This document shows positions 27,644-34,890 of a stretch of 64,000 nt of DNA, piece after piece. Under the pieces are notes generated by a model that was not told the DNA's origin, did not search any database, and saw only the letters and a program-made list of their open reading frames with translations. The stretch comes from Acidobacteriota bacterium. Its GTDB lineage: Bacteria; Acidobacteriota; Blastocatellia; UBA7656. Made by a program: the position numbers and the translations under genes. The stretch is taken from the NCBI GenBank assembly GCA_040754075.1, contig JBFMDH010000016.1:62001-126000 (forward strand). The letters run 5' to 3'. Every line of letters starts with the position of its first letter. Position 1 is the first letter of the stretch.

Positions 27644-28822
27644 TCAACCGGCTACGGCTTTGTGTTGTTCGTAAGCGCGGGTTTCGAGAATCGTTTGAAT
27701 CTCTCGGATGATTAACTCCAACTCTTCATCTTTGGTGTAAAAATGTGGCGCGATGCGAATGCCTGCGCCGGGTCTGTAGTCTGCCAGGAAATCTCTGCGC
27801 GAAAGTTCTTTGTTCACTTCGTAGCCGTTCGGCACATCAACAACCACCGTGCCGCCGCGACTCGCAGCCGCTTGCGGGCTGTTGAGTTTGAAGCCAGCGG
27901 CAGTTGCGAGTTCGATTAACCGCTCGGTTTGTCTGAGTGATTTCGCGCGAATTTTATCTACGCCGACTTCGGCGATGATTTCGTAACCCGACATCGCCGC
28001 ATACATCGCAGGAATTGCCGGTGAGCCATGCGCAAAGCGAAAGATGTCATCGGCATATTCGATTTCGCCAATGTTGAATTGAAACGGTTGTTTGTGCGCC
28101 ACCCAGCCGGTCATGCGCGGTTCGAGTTTGTCCCACAAATCGCGCCGCACATATAAATACCCTGCGCCCGGTCCGCCGCATAACCATTTCACCGAACCGC
28201 CGGTTGCGAAATCTAAATTTAATTCGCGCACATTCACGGGGACGGTTCCCGCCGATTGATACAGGTCGGCGCACACCAACGCGCCGACTTGGTGAGCGCG
28301 TTCGACAATCGCTTTGAGGTCTTGAATGAACGAACTGCGAAACAAGACGTGCGACACCGAAACGATTAAAGTTTCTTCATCGATTGCCGCAAGCATTTTT
28401 TCAAGCGGCACCGTGACATTGTCTTCGGAATTGACGGTGACCAGCCGCGCGCCCAGGCGTTCGGCGGCGTGAAAGATGTAAATGTTTGAAGAGAAATTAA
28501 AATCTTCGGAAACGATTTTGTTGCGTTTGCCGGAAAAATCAAGACACGACAGAATGAGCGATTGGCATACCGAAACATTCTGATGCATGATGACTTCGCC
28601 TTCACCCGCGCCAATGATTTTGCCGATGAGATTGCCCACTGAACGCGGCATCTCCCACCAACCTTCTTCCCAGGCGCGAATGCTGCGCGTCGCCCAAAGG
28701 TCAGCGTATTCATTCAAACGGTCGCGGGTGCGGCGCGGCATTGCGCCGAGTGAATGCGAAATCATATACACAGTATGTTCAAGTGTCGGAAACTCTTTCC
28801 GCCATTCAAGCAATTCGTCCAT
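27644..28822 (-). CDS. kynU: Kynureninase-like PLP enzyme (aminotransferase class V)
   Basis: Kynureninase cleaves kynurenine or 3-hydroxykynurenine to anthranilate or 3-hydroxyanthranilate plus alanine. The 392-residue protein has the fold-type I pattern: 'NVSVCQSLILSCL' for phosphate binding, the cofactor Asp in 'CADLYQSAGTVPV' (D186) and the Schiff-base lysine in 'TGGSVKWLCGGPG' (K212). The 'WWEMPRSVG' and 'RIAPHFYTKDEEL' segments also fit kynureninase. AAGGAGAG precedes the ATG. It shares the strand with kynA and an unknown gene upstream. Another class V enzyme is possible, but the context supports kynureninase. Confidence 0.82.
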   Translation of the reverse strand: MDELLEWRKEFPTLEHTVYMISHSLGAMPRRTRDRLNEYADLWATRSIRAWEEGWWEMPRSVGNLIGKIIGAGEGEVIMHQNVSVCQSLILSCLDFSGKRNKIVSEDFNFSSNIYIFHAAERLGARLVTVNSEDNVTVPLEKMLAAIDEETLIVSVSHVLFRSSFIQDLKAIVERAHQVGALVCADLYQSAGTVPVNVRELNLDFATGGSVKWLCGGPGAGYLYVRRDLWDKLEPRMTGWVAHKQPFQFNIGEIEYADDIFRFAHGSPAIPAMYAAMSGYEIIAEVGVDKIRAKSLRQTERLIELATAAGFKLNSPQAAASRGGTVVVDVPNGYEVNKELSRRDFLADYRPGAGIRIAPHFYTKDEELELIIREIQTILETRAYEQHKAVAG

Positions 28823-28890
28823 AAAACTCTCCTTAGTTTAAGTGCCAGGCTTCAACGGTAATGCGCAAGGTTGAAACTGTCAAAGTTTTT

Positions 28891-29002
28891 TACCACAGGG
28901 ATAAGAAGAAAGGGAGAGAGGGAGACGGGGAGAAGGAGAATGATGAACTTCTCCCGTCCCCCTCTCTTTTTCTTCCTCTGTGTCTCCGTGTCTCTGTGGT
29001 TA
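28891..29002. repeat. Polypurine/polypyrimidine palindrome overlapping a stop codon
   Basis: A purine-rich left part (28896-28940, ggggagaagg-type units) pairs imperfectly with a pyrimidine-rich right part (28948-29000). The right edge contains the TAA stop (29000-29002) of the neighbouring gene. On the minus strand the right edge reads taaccacagagacacgga, a simple periodic sequence. Confidence 0.7.
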
Positions 29003-29743
29003 TCCAAATTTCTTTTTCGTTTGCGATAAGGTGAGCGCAAGACCCGCATTGCGGCTGAGTCCCATCGGCGCGTAACCGAGCGCTTTCGCCGCTTCATCGC
29101 CGAATAAACAGGTGAGCAAGATTGGATAATCTTTGCTGTCAAGAAACGGCGAAATGATTTCTTCGGTGTAGGCGAGATCGTCCGCATCGAGGGTTGGCGT
29201 TTGGCAATTCGCCATTGCCATCGCGTAACCTTCCTGTGCGAGTAAGCCTCCAAGCGTCGTTGCAAAGCCGTGCGCAACGATGTGCGCGCCGCGATAAACC
29301 GTAATTAAAACTTCACGGCGAACCAATTCAGGTGTTGGCTGCAAACTTGTCCAGAGCATTCCGGTAAACCAGCCGCGCTTGAAATAGGCTGCGCTGCCTG
29401 AACGATGACCGAACTCTACCGTATAACGATTCGTCCATCCGCCCATCAAATCATCTGAAAGCACAAGCGTCACTTTGAATTTGCCGTCTATGTTCGTAAG
29501 GTTCGCTTCGGCTTCTTCGACAGATTGAGCCGCGAGTTCATCGGCATGAAAAGCCAGATATTCATCCAGTAATTTCGGCAAATGGTCTTTGCCCATCGGG
29601 TTCATTGATGACAGAGGCAATTTGAGGTCGCGAGTCTCTGCATCCACCATCGTTTTAATGTACGCCTCGAATCGCTCCATCCCGCGAGGCGATTCATATA
29701 ACTCGCGTTGAATTTTTAGCAGTGGGACGTATTCAAGTTGCAT
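29000..29743 (-). CDS. Conserved protein of unknown function in the tryptophan-degradation cluster
   Basis: The 247-residue soluble protein has no signal peptide. I do not recognise the family. Visible features are a charged N-terminal half, 'VTLVLSDDLMGGWTNRYTVEFGHR' (quoted as LSDDLMGGWTNRY), and a hydrophobic core segment with two histidines, 'YRGAHIVAHGFATTLGGLL'. An acidic loop follows (TPTLDADDLAYT). It sits 23 bases after kynA and upstream of the kynU-like gene, so a role in tryptophan or kynurenine handling is plausible. It does not show the H-G-T-H-M-D motif of KynB formamidase. Confidence 0.7.
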   Translation of the reverse strand: MQLEYVPLLKIQRELYESPRGMERFEAYIKTMVDAETRDLKLPLSSMNPMGKDHLPKLLDEYLAFHADELAAQSVEEAEANLTNIDGKFKVTLVLSDDLMGGWTNRYTVEFGHRSGSAAYFKRGWFTGMLWTSLQPTPELVRREVLITVYRGAHIVAHGFATTLGGLLAQEGYAMAMANCQTPTLDADDLAYTEEIISPFLDSKDYPILLTCLFGDEAAKALGYAPMGLSRNAGLALTLSQTKKKFG

Positions 29744-29766
29744 TATTGTTTATCGCCGATGATTGA

Positions 29767-30624
29767 TTAGCTCGACGTTGAACCATGCATCGGGCAGCCG
29801 CCGGTTGCATTGCTCAAATAGGTTCTCAACTCCCAGAGTTCGGGAAAGAATTTTTGCGTCGTGGTGGATTGCAAATATGCGACGCCTTCGCTGCCGCCGG
29901 TGCCGATTTTGCTGCCAATCATACGCTCTGCCATCTTTGTGTGACGGAATCGCCACAAAATCACCGCTTCATCAAATTCAATCAAACTCTCTGCGAGTAA
30001 AAACAGATCGTAATGTTTATCGGCTTCCTGATAAATTCGCATCATCTCTTTAACACGGGCGTGATAGGCTTCCGCGGCTTCGCCTTCACGCTTTTCGCCG
30101 ACCTCGAAACCGCGACGATTGAGTAAAGCAAAAAAGGCATCGGGCAGAGACGGGTTTTGCAAACGCTTTTGCAAACGCTTTCGCTCTTCGGTTCCTTCAT
30201 CAAAGAAATTCAGGAAACTCGCATCTTTGATTCCGCAGGCAAATTCAAACTCGCGAAATTGTGTTGATTGAAAGCCGCTCGCGGGCATCAGGTTATCGCG
30301 AAACGCCAGAAAATCCATCGGCGTCATGGTTTCAAGTACCGCCACTTGCGAAACCAAGACGCGCTGAATTTCAATGCACCGGCGAATCAAACGAATCGCG
30401 CCAAGCACATCGCCGTTATTGAATTTTTCAACCACCGTGTCGAGTTCATGAAGCATCTGTTTGAACCAGAGTTCGTAAACCTGATGAATGATAATGAACA
30501 ACGTTTCGTCGTGTTGCGCCGGTTCGGAAAGCAAATTTTGCAGATTGAGCAATTCATTGACCTTCAAATAACCGCCATAGGTCAATTGCCCTTCCAGTTT
30601 ATTAATCGGTAATCCAAATCGCAT
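29767..30624 (-). CDS. kynA: Tryptophan 2,3-dioxygenase
   Basis: Haem-dependent oxidation of L-tryptophan to N-formylkynurenine. The 285-residue protein has the family opening 'LTYGGYLKVNELLNLQ', the substrate-pocket 'HDETLFIIIHQVYELWFKQ', 'SGFQSTQFREFEFACG', the haem-ligand region 'WRFRHTKMAERMIG' and the closing 'GTGGSEGVAYLQST'. The length is typical. TAAGGAG lies 6 bases before the ATG. It is first gene of the kynA-orf-kynU run. Confidence 0.96.
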   Translation of the reverse strand: MRFGLPINKLEGQLTYGGYLKVNELLNLQNLLSEPAQHDETLFIIIHQVYELWFKQMLHELDTVVEKFNNGDVLGAIRLIRRCIEIQRVLVSQVAVLETMTPMDFLAFRDNLMPASGFQSTQFREFEFACGIKDASFLNFFDEGTEERKRLQKRLQNPSLPDAFFALLNRRGFEVGEKREGEAAEAYHARVKEMMRIYQEADKHYDLFLLAESLIEFDEAVILWRFRHTKMAERMIGSKIGTGGSEGVAYLQSTTTQKFFPELWELRTYLSNATGGCPMHGSTSS

Positions 30625-30685
30625 GAAGACTCCTTATGAAAATCTATAATTCAATCAATATTGTACCCCCAAACGAAACTCGAAA

Positions 30686-30840
30686 AAAGAAGGGGAGAAA
30701 GGGAGAAGGGGAGCTTAAAATATATCTCCCCTTGGTTTTCGCTGATTGATTAAAAATTCCAGGTTGGTTGAGCATTGAAGCCGAATGTCTCCCCTTCTCC
30801 CTCTCTCCCTTTCTCCCCTTCTCCCCTTCTCCCCTTCTTA
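30686..30840. repeat. Polypurine repeat pair overlapping the OYE stop codon
   Basis: The left part (30686-30713) consists of aaggggag-type units; the right part (30788-30840) is the complementary pyrimidine series (ccccttct repeated three to four times). They can pair across about 75 bases. The right edge contains the TAA stop (30838-30840) of the Old Yellow Enzyme gene. Confidence 0.7.
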
Positions 30841-32277
30841 GGCATTAGCCGTTTCGCCGACTCGCGGAACGCGCAAAGTCGTAACGTTCGAGTCTTGCGA
30901 ACGATTGCCGGCGTAATCATAAGCCCGGATGAAGTAGGCATAAGTGCGACCGCCGACCACCGACATATCGTAAAAATGCGTGCGTTTGATGGCATGCAGG
31001 CGTTTGAACGGGCTGTCATCTTCGCTGCGGAAAATCTCATATCCGTAAATGCCTTCGTTATCCGTAGCCTCTTCCCACTCCAGATAAATCTGCCCGGTCT
31101 TTAACTCACCTGTGAGTTTCGCGCCATCGGCTTTCCAACTCGGGGCAATCGTGTCATCGGAAAGCGGCGCTTGCAATGTGCCTTTGTCCCATAACACACA
31201 GACCACGCGTTTAAAATTTTCATCCAGGTTTTTACAGATGTTGCCGTAAACGCATTTGATGACTTTGTGTTCTTCGCCGAGTCGGACTTTGCGCGGCAAA
31301 TCTGGGTCGGCAAGCAGGGCACGCGCCATGCCGATTAAATCTGCGCGTTCCGTTTGCAAAATAGTTTCGGCGAGTTCCGAATGGACGATTTTGCCCGTTG
31401 TCACGACCGGCGTGTGATAGCCTCGGTCGTTGATGTATTGCTTGATGGCATCAGCGATATAGACATTCGCGCCGTCCGCGTAAGAAGCGCCGGGCATACA
31501 ACGGTCGCCCGAATAGCCTGTGTAAGGGTAGAGCGGTTCGCCGGGTTTATGAATCGCGTCCTCGAATTTGCCGCCCGCCGAAATCGAAATGTAATCGACG
31601 CCGAGTTCCGCCATTCGCAAAGCGATTTCCCGCGAATCAACTGTCGTGTAACCGTTCTTGATGTACTCTTCGCCATCAAAACGCACACCGATGGGAAAAT
31701 CTTTGCCGACACGCTCGCGGACTTTCAGAATCACTTCGCTCATCAAACGCATACGGTTTTCCAGAGTTTTGCCGTATTCATCCGCGCGTTTATTCATGCG
31801 TGAAAGAAACGACGACATGGTGTAAGCGTGCGCCATGTGCAGTTCGACGCCATCGAATTCGGCAAGGCGCGCGCGCGCCGCCGCCGCGCCGTATTCCTCG
31901 ATGATTTGTTTGATGTCCGTAGTTGTTAGGTCGGTGATTTTCTGTCGCCAGCCGGAACGCGCGATTTTCAAAAAGTGAATGATTTGCGGGACGATTTTCG
32001 AGGGGGAAATATCGTGAACTTCGCGCGCCAAATTGCGGAGTCCCGGAATGAACTCATCGGCGCAGAGTCTGAGGAGGGGACCCGATTTCGCCTGATGCAC
32101 CGCCATTGCTTCGACCACGATGAGTCCCGGTTCGCCTTTGGCAAAACGAATGTAACGGTCGTGAATGTCTTGATTGACAAAGCCGTCTTCACCGGAAAGC
32201 CGCGTCACCATTGCGGTCAGCACAATGCGATTTTCCAGCCGCATCGAATTGATTTGTATCGGTTCAAAGAGTTTCAT
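30838..32277 (-). CDS. Old Yellow Enzyme-type NADH:flavin oxidoreductase fused to an FnIII-like domain
   Basis: Residues 1-340 form the FMN-binding TIM barrel of the OYE/2,4-dienoyl-CoA reductase family: 'LENRIVLTAMVTRLS', 'EFDGVELHMAHAYTMSSFLSR' (short motif HMAHAYTMSSFLS), 'GVRFDGEEY' and 'IGMARALLADPDLP'. Three cysteines follow (C342, C348, C360) where 2,4-dienoyl-CoA reductases carry an iron-sulfur cluster, but the spacing differs and the Rossmann FAD/NAD domain is absent. Residues 385-475 instead look like a fibronectin type III domain ('IYLEWEEATDNEGIYGYEIFRS', quoted as GYEIFRSED; 'YFIRAYDYAGNRS'). No signal peptide. The fusion is unusual. Confidence 0.85.
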   Translation of the reverse strand: MKLFEPIQINSMRLENRIVLTAMVTRLSGEDGFVNQDIHDRYIRFAKGEPGLIVVEAMAVHQAKSGPLLRLCADEFIPGLRNLAREVHDISPSKIVPQIIHFLKIARSGWRQKITDLTTTDIKQIIEEYGAAAARARLAEFDGVELHMAHAYTMSSFLSRMNKRADEYGKTLENRMRLMSEVILKVRERVGKDFPIGVRFDGEEYIKNGYTTVDSREIALRMAELGVDYISISAGGKFEDAIHKPGEPLYPYTGYSGDRCMPGASYADGANVYIADAIKQYINDRGYHTPVVTTGKIVHSELAETILQTERADLIGMARALLADPDLPRKVRLGEEHKVIKCVYGNICKNLDENFKRVVCVLWDKGTLQAPLSDDTIAPSWKADGAKLTGELKTGQIYLEWEEATDNEGIYGYEIFRSEDDSPFKRLHAIKRTHFYDMSVVGGRTYAYFIRAYDYAGNRSQDSNVTTLRVPRVGETANA

Positions 32278-32382
32278 TGGTTTGATGAAAAAAGGTTGTT
32301 TGAAATTTTAAATTATGGAATTCAAGTTGCTGTAATATTCAAGCAATTTTTGCCAGCGCGGTCTCGCCCTCTTTTGAGAGAT

Positions 32383-32410
32383 TAACCGGCATAAAGAAAT
32401 TTGCCGGTTA
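32383..32410 (-). terminator. Hairpin at the stop of the small antitoxin-like gene
   Basis: The arms taaccggca (32383-32391) and its complement (32402-32410) are perfect; the second arm includes the TAA stop of the 84-codon gene. No T-run, so termination is only possible. Confidence 0.4.
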
Positions 32411-32662
32411 AATAGCGGATTCCCCGCCTTCATCAATCACGCGCACCAAATCATTATCAGCAATGGTAATCTCATAAAATTTTCGCGGCACGAGCAATTC
32501 CGGGTCATCGGTGTTCAGGCAGATAGCAAAAGTTTTCACCGGTTTTTTGCCTCGCGCGGGAACTTCATAACTAAACACTCTTGAGGCTTCGCGTTTTCCC
32601 CTGATGGCATCGCCGACTTCTACAATGCTCTTTTTTAATCGCTCGAATTCTGATTTTTTCAT
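32408..32662 (-). CDS. Small protein, HigA-like N-terminus joined to another small domain
   Basis: The 84-residue protein starts 'MKKSEFERLKKSI' and 'GDAIRGKREASRVF', which resembles the first 35 residues of XRE-type HigA antitoxins. The helix-turn-helix expected next is missing. Instead residues 36-84 ('VKTFAICLNTDDPELLVPRK', 'VRVIDEGGESA') look like a different small conserved protein. The ATG overlaps the last codon of the decayed toxin gene by four bases (ATGA). I read it as the surviving, possibly chimeric, partner of a dead toxin-antitoxin pair; whether it is expressed is unknown. Confidence 0.5.
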   Translation of the reverse strand: MKKSEFERLKKSIVEVGDAIRGKREASRVFSYEVPARGKKPVKTFAICLNTDDPELLVPRKFYEITIADNDLVRVIDEGGESAI

Positions 32663-32976
32663 TTCAACCAGGTCTCCACTAATCGCTTTAAAACTTTCAA
32701 TTCATCGGAGTTCAAATCTGGTTATTCATTTTTAGGAAATATTGAGCATGAAAATTTGTCCCGTGAATCCGCCCAATAATAAATCACTCTCAGCCCACCG
32801 CGCTTGCCTCGCCCGCTACCTGCCTGGCGAATTTTTCTGATACCGCCGCTTCCTGCAATCAGATCACCGGCATCCGGTTAAAAACCATTGTCATTTCGTA
32901 TACTCTTCGTCGGAGAGGAATTTTAACACACGGTCTGTATAGCTGTTGATTCAATAAAACTTCAAAGCTTTTTCAT
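32659..32976 (-). pseudogene. RelE/HigB-type toxin, inactivated
   Basis: Translating across several frames recovers nearly a whole RelE/HigB-like toxin: 'TDRVLKFLSDEEYTK', a stop, 'QWFL', a frame change, then 'PDAGDLIAGSGGIRKIR', 'GSGRGKRGGLRVIYYW', 'FPKNE', a TAA stop, and 'PDLNSDELKVLKRLVE'. I count at least two nonsense codons (TGA and TAA), a further early stop after M-K-K-L, and two or more frameshifts. Total length (about 105 codons) matches the family. The final stop overlaps the start of the downstream small gene, the arrangement of a toxin-first TA operon. Confidence 0.8.
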
Positions 32977-33007
32977 GACCTGTATCTTCCAAACCGCGAT
33001 ATTGCTG

Positions 33008-33538
33008 CTATGGCGCTTTCTGGTAAGTCAATAAATATTTCCCGTATATCAATTTTTTCGGCACGGTTCCGAATTGACGACTGTCGTTTGAAGCATCGCG
33101 GTTATCCCCCATCACAAAATAATGATCAGGAGGAATTTTTAGTTCCGGCGTTTTTCTGGGATGTTGATAAAAGTCAGGTGATATATATGGTTCATCAACC
33201 GGACTGCCATTGATGATGAGTTTTCCATTGGCGTCAATACTCAATGTTTCATTGGGTAAACCAACGATGCGTTTAATAAAACTTTGAGATGGGTTAGGCG
33301 GATAGTGAAGCACAACGATGTCACCTCGGTTTAATGTAGCCACACTTTTTCTGAGTAATATTTTATCGCCATTTCTAATCGTCGGTAACATTCCGGTTCC
33401 TTCATTTCTAACTGGTTGAACCACAAAAGCCACCAGAAGAATTGAAAGCAATGGAGGAAAGAGGACGCTTGCAACAATAATCAGCGCCAGTTTTTTGCGA
33501 CTGAATTTTGGCTTTTGTATCACATTCTCAGGGTACAT
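33008..33538 (-). CDS. Signal peptidase I-like protein without the canonical serine
   Basis: The 176-residue protein has one N-terminal membrane helix (about 17-40) and the S26 peptidase fold. The general-base lysine box is present (SFIKRIVGLPNE, K89), as is 'VMGDNRDASNDSR' (box E). Box B, normally E-G-x-S-M-x-P-T, reads E-G-T-G-M-L-P-T, with Gly49 (codon GGA) at the position of the nucleophilic serine. It would normally cleave Sec/Tat leaders at the outer face of the inner membrane. Either it is catalytically dead, or it uses another residue such as T48. Confidence 0.85.
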   Translation of the reverse strand: MYPENVIQKPKFSRKKLALIIVASVLFPPLLSILLVAFVVQPVRNEGTGMLPTIRNGDKILLRKSVATLNRGDIVVLHYPPNPSQSFIKRIVGLPNETLSIDANGKLIINGSPVDEPYISPDFYQHPRKTPELKIPPDHYFVMGDNRDASNDSRQFGTVPKKLIYGKYLLTYQKAP

Positions 33539-33573
33539 AGTTGAAAGGGATTTAACTCCAACGATGTTTTTAT

Positions 33574-34380
33574 CTAACCTTGATTAAACTTCGGTGCGCG
33601 TTTTTCAACGAAGGCTTGATAGGCTTCTTTGAAATCGGGATTGAGCATGCAAATCGCTTGAGCGGCAGCTTCGGCATCGAGCGCCTGTTCCAAACTCATG
33701 TGCAGTTCGCGGTTCAAAGCGTCTTTGGTCATCGCCAGTCCAAATGCCGGTCCCGCTGCCAGCTTACTGGCGAGTTCCATCGAGGCGCTTTCCAACTCTT
33801 CGGCTTTGACCACTTGATTATAAAGACCAATTTGTAAAGCATCAGCGGCGCTCACAAAATCGCCGGTGTAGAGCATCTCTGTCGCTTTGCTGAGTCCAAC
33901 GACTCGCGGCAACAGAAACGCCGCGCCCATGTCTGCGCCTGCAAGCCCGACTTTGGTGAATAAAAAGGCAATCTTTGCCGATTCCGCCGCAAGGCGTAAA
34001 TCACAAGCCAAAGCAATGACTGCGCCTGCGCCCGCGACCGTCCCATTCAACGCGGCAATCACCGGCTTTCGCAGCAGGCGGATATTTTTAATCAACTCGC
34101 AGGTCATGCGGGTGAATTCCAAAAGCCCCTGCATATCGCGACTGAAGAGTTCGCCGATGATGTCTTTGACATCGCCGCCCGAACAGAAGCCTTTGCCGGT
34201 TCCGGTGATGACCACCACGCGAACCTCTTTTCGGTGTTCAAGCGCGGCAAATGTGTCTGTGAGTTCGCGGTAAACTTCAAAGGTCAAGGAATTCAACTTA
34301 TCCGGGCGATTAAAGGTGATGATGGCTACGGCATCGCGTTCTTCGTAAAGAAAACTTTGTGGATTCGGTTTGTTTAGCAT
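33574..34380 (-). CDS. Enoyl-CoA hydratase/isomerase (crotonase) family protein
   Basis: The 268-residue protein has the crotonase fold: 'VAIITFNRPDKLNSL', the oxyanion-hole segments 'GKGFCSGGDVKDI' and 'ALNGTVAGAGAVIALACDLRLAA' (short motif NGTVAGAGAVIALACD). The two catalytic glutamates of classical enoyl-CoA hydratase are not obvious: the first aligned position is Val, and the second region reads 'FTKVGLAGADMGA'. This suggests an isomerase or another crotonase activity. A heptamer hairpin (34387-34439) separates it from the Rid gene upstream. Confidence 0.88.
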   Translation of the reverse strand: MLNKPNPQSFLYEERDAVAIITFNRPDKLNSLTFEVYRELTDTFAALEHRKEVRVVVITGTGKGFCSGGDVKDIIGELFSRDMQGLLEFTRMTCELIKNIRLLRKPVIAALNGTVAGAGAVIALACDLRLAAESAKIAFLFTKVGLAGADMGAAFLLPRVVGLSKATEMLYTGDFVSAADALQIGLYNQVVKAEELESASMELASKLAAGPAFGLAMTKDALNRELHMSLEQALDAEAAAQAICMLNPDFKEAYQAFVEKRAPKFNQG

Positions 34381-34386
34381 GATTTT

Positions 34387-34439
34387 AGTGATGAGTGATG
34401 AGTAATGAGTGAATTATTTATCACTCATTACTCATCACT
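34387..34439. repeat. Heptamer hairpin between Rid and crotonase genes
   Basis: Units agtgatg, agtgatg and agtaatg run from 34387. Positions 34394-34412 pair perfectly (19 bp) with 34421-34439 around an 8-base A/T loop. The right arm ends one base before the stop codon of the Rid gene (34440-34442). A stem of this length would act as a strong RNA hairpin. Confidence 0.8.
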
Positions 34440-34835
34440 TTATAAAACTGCGATGGCTTCGATTTCGATCTTCGCGCCTTCGTCAACCAGGCTGGTAACT
34501 TCAACCAGGGTCATTGCCGGAAAATGTTTGCCCATCAGTTGCCGGTAAGCTTCACCGAGCGCTTTAAGGCTTGCGAGATACTCGCGTTTATCGGTGACAA
34601 AAATCAACAGTCTGGTGATATTCGTGGGTTCGCCTCCGGCTTCGCGTACCACGGTGATGACGTTTTCGAGTGCCTGCGTAAACTGCGAAGCGAAATCATC
34701 GCTCACAATCACCTGATTGTGATTCCAGCCGATTTGACCTGCGACAAACAACAAATTGCCGCCCGCGACCTTAACACCGTTGTTGTAACCGCGCGGTCTT
34801 CCCAATGCTTCAGGGTTAATAAATTCTGTTGTCAT
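34440..34835 (-). CDS. Rid (YjgF/YER057c/UK114) family protein lacking the RidA arginine
   Basis: The ATG at 34835 is used; AAGGTGAGG lies just upstream. The protein (131 residues) has the Rid fold: 'GGNLLFVAGQIGWN', 'FTQALENVITVVREAG', 'LLIFVTDKREY' and the C-terminal 'KIEIEAIAVL'. The RidA imine-deaminase arginine, in a P-A-R-S context, is replaced: the sequence reads F-P-A-M-T-L-V-E-V. By the published subfamily rules this is a non-deaminase Rid member, probably an enzyme or binder of another small molecule. Confidence 0.9.
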   Translation of the reverse strand: MTTEFINPEALGRPRGYNNGVKVAGGNLLFVAGQIGWNHNQVIVSDDFASQFTQALENVITVVREAGGEPTNITRLLIFVTDKREYLASLKALGEAYRQLMGKHFPAMTLVEVTSLVDEGAKIEIEAIAVL

Positions 34836-34851
34836 AACCTCACCTTGCAAT

Positions 34852-34881
34852 AAAAAAGCCCCGTCATTACAGGGCTTTTTT
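34852..34881. terminator. Bidirectional rho-independent terminator
   Basis: aaaaaagccc (34852-34861) and gggctttttt (34872-34881) pair perfectly with a 10-base loop and have A/T-runs at both sides. It ends the minus-strand lipoprotein gene at 34891-35691. Confidence 0.9.
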
Positions 34882-34890
34882 ATTTTTAAT

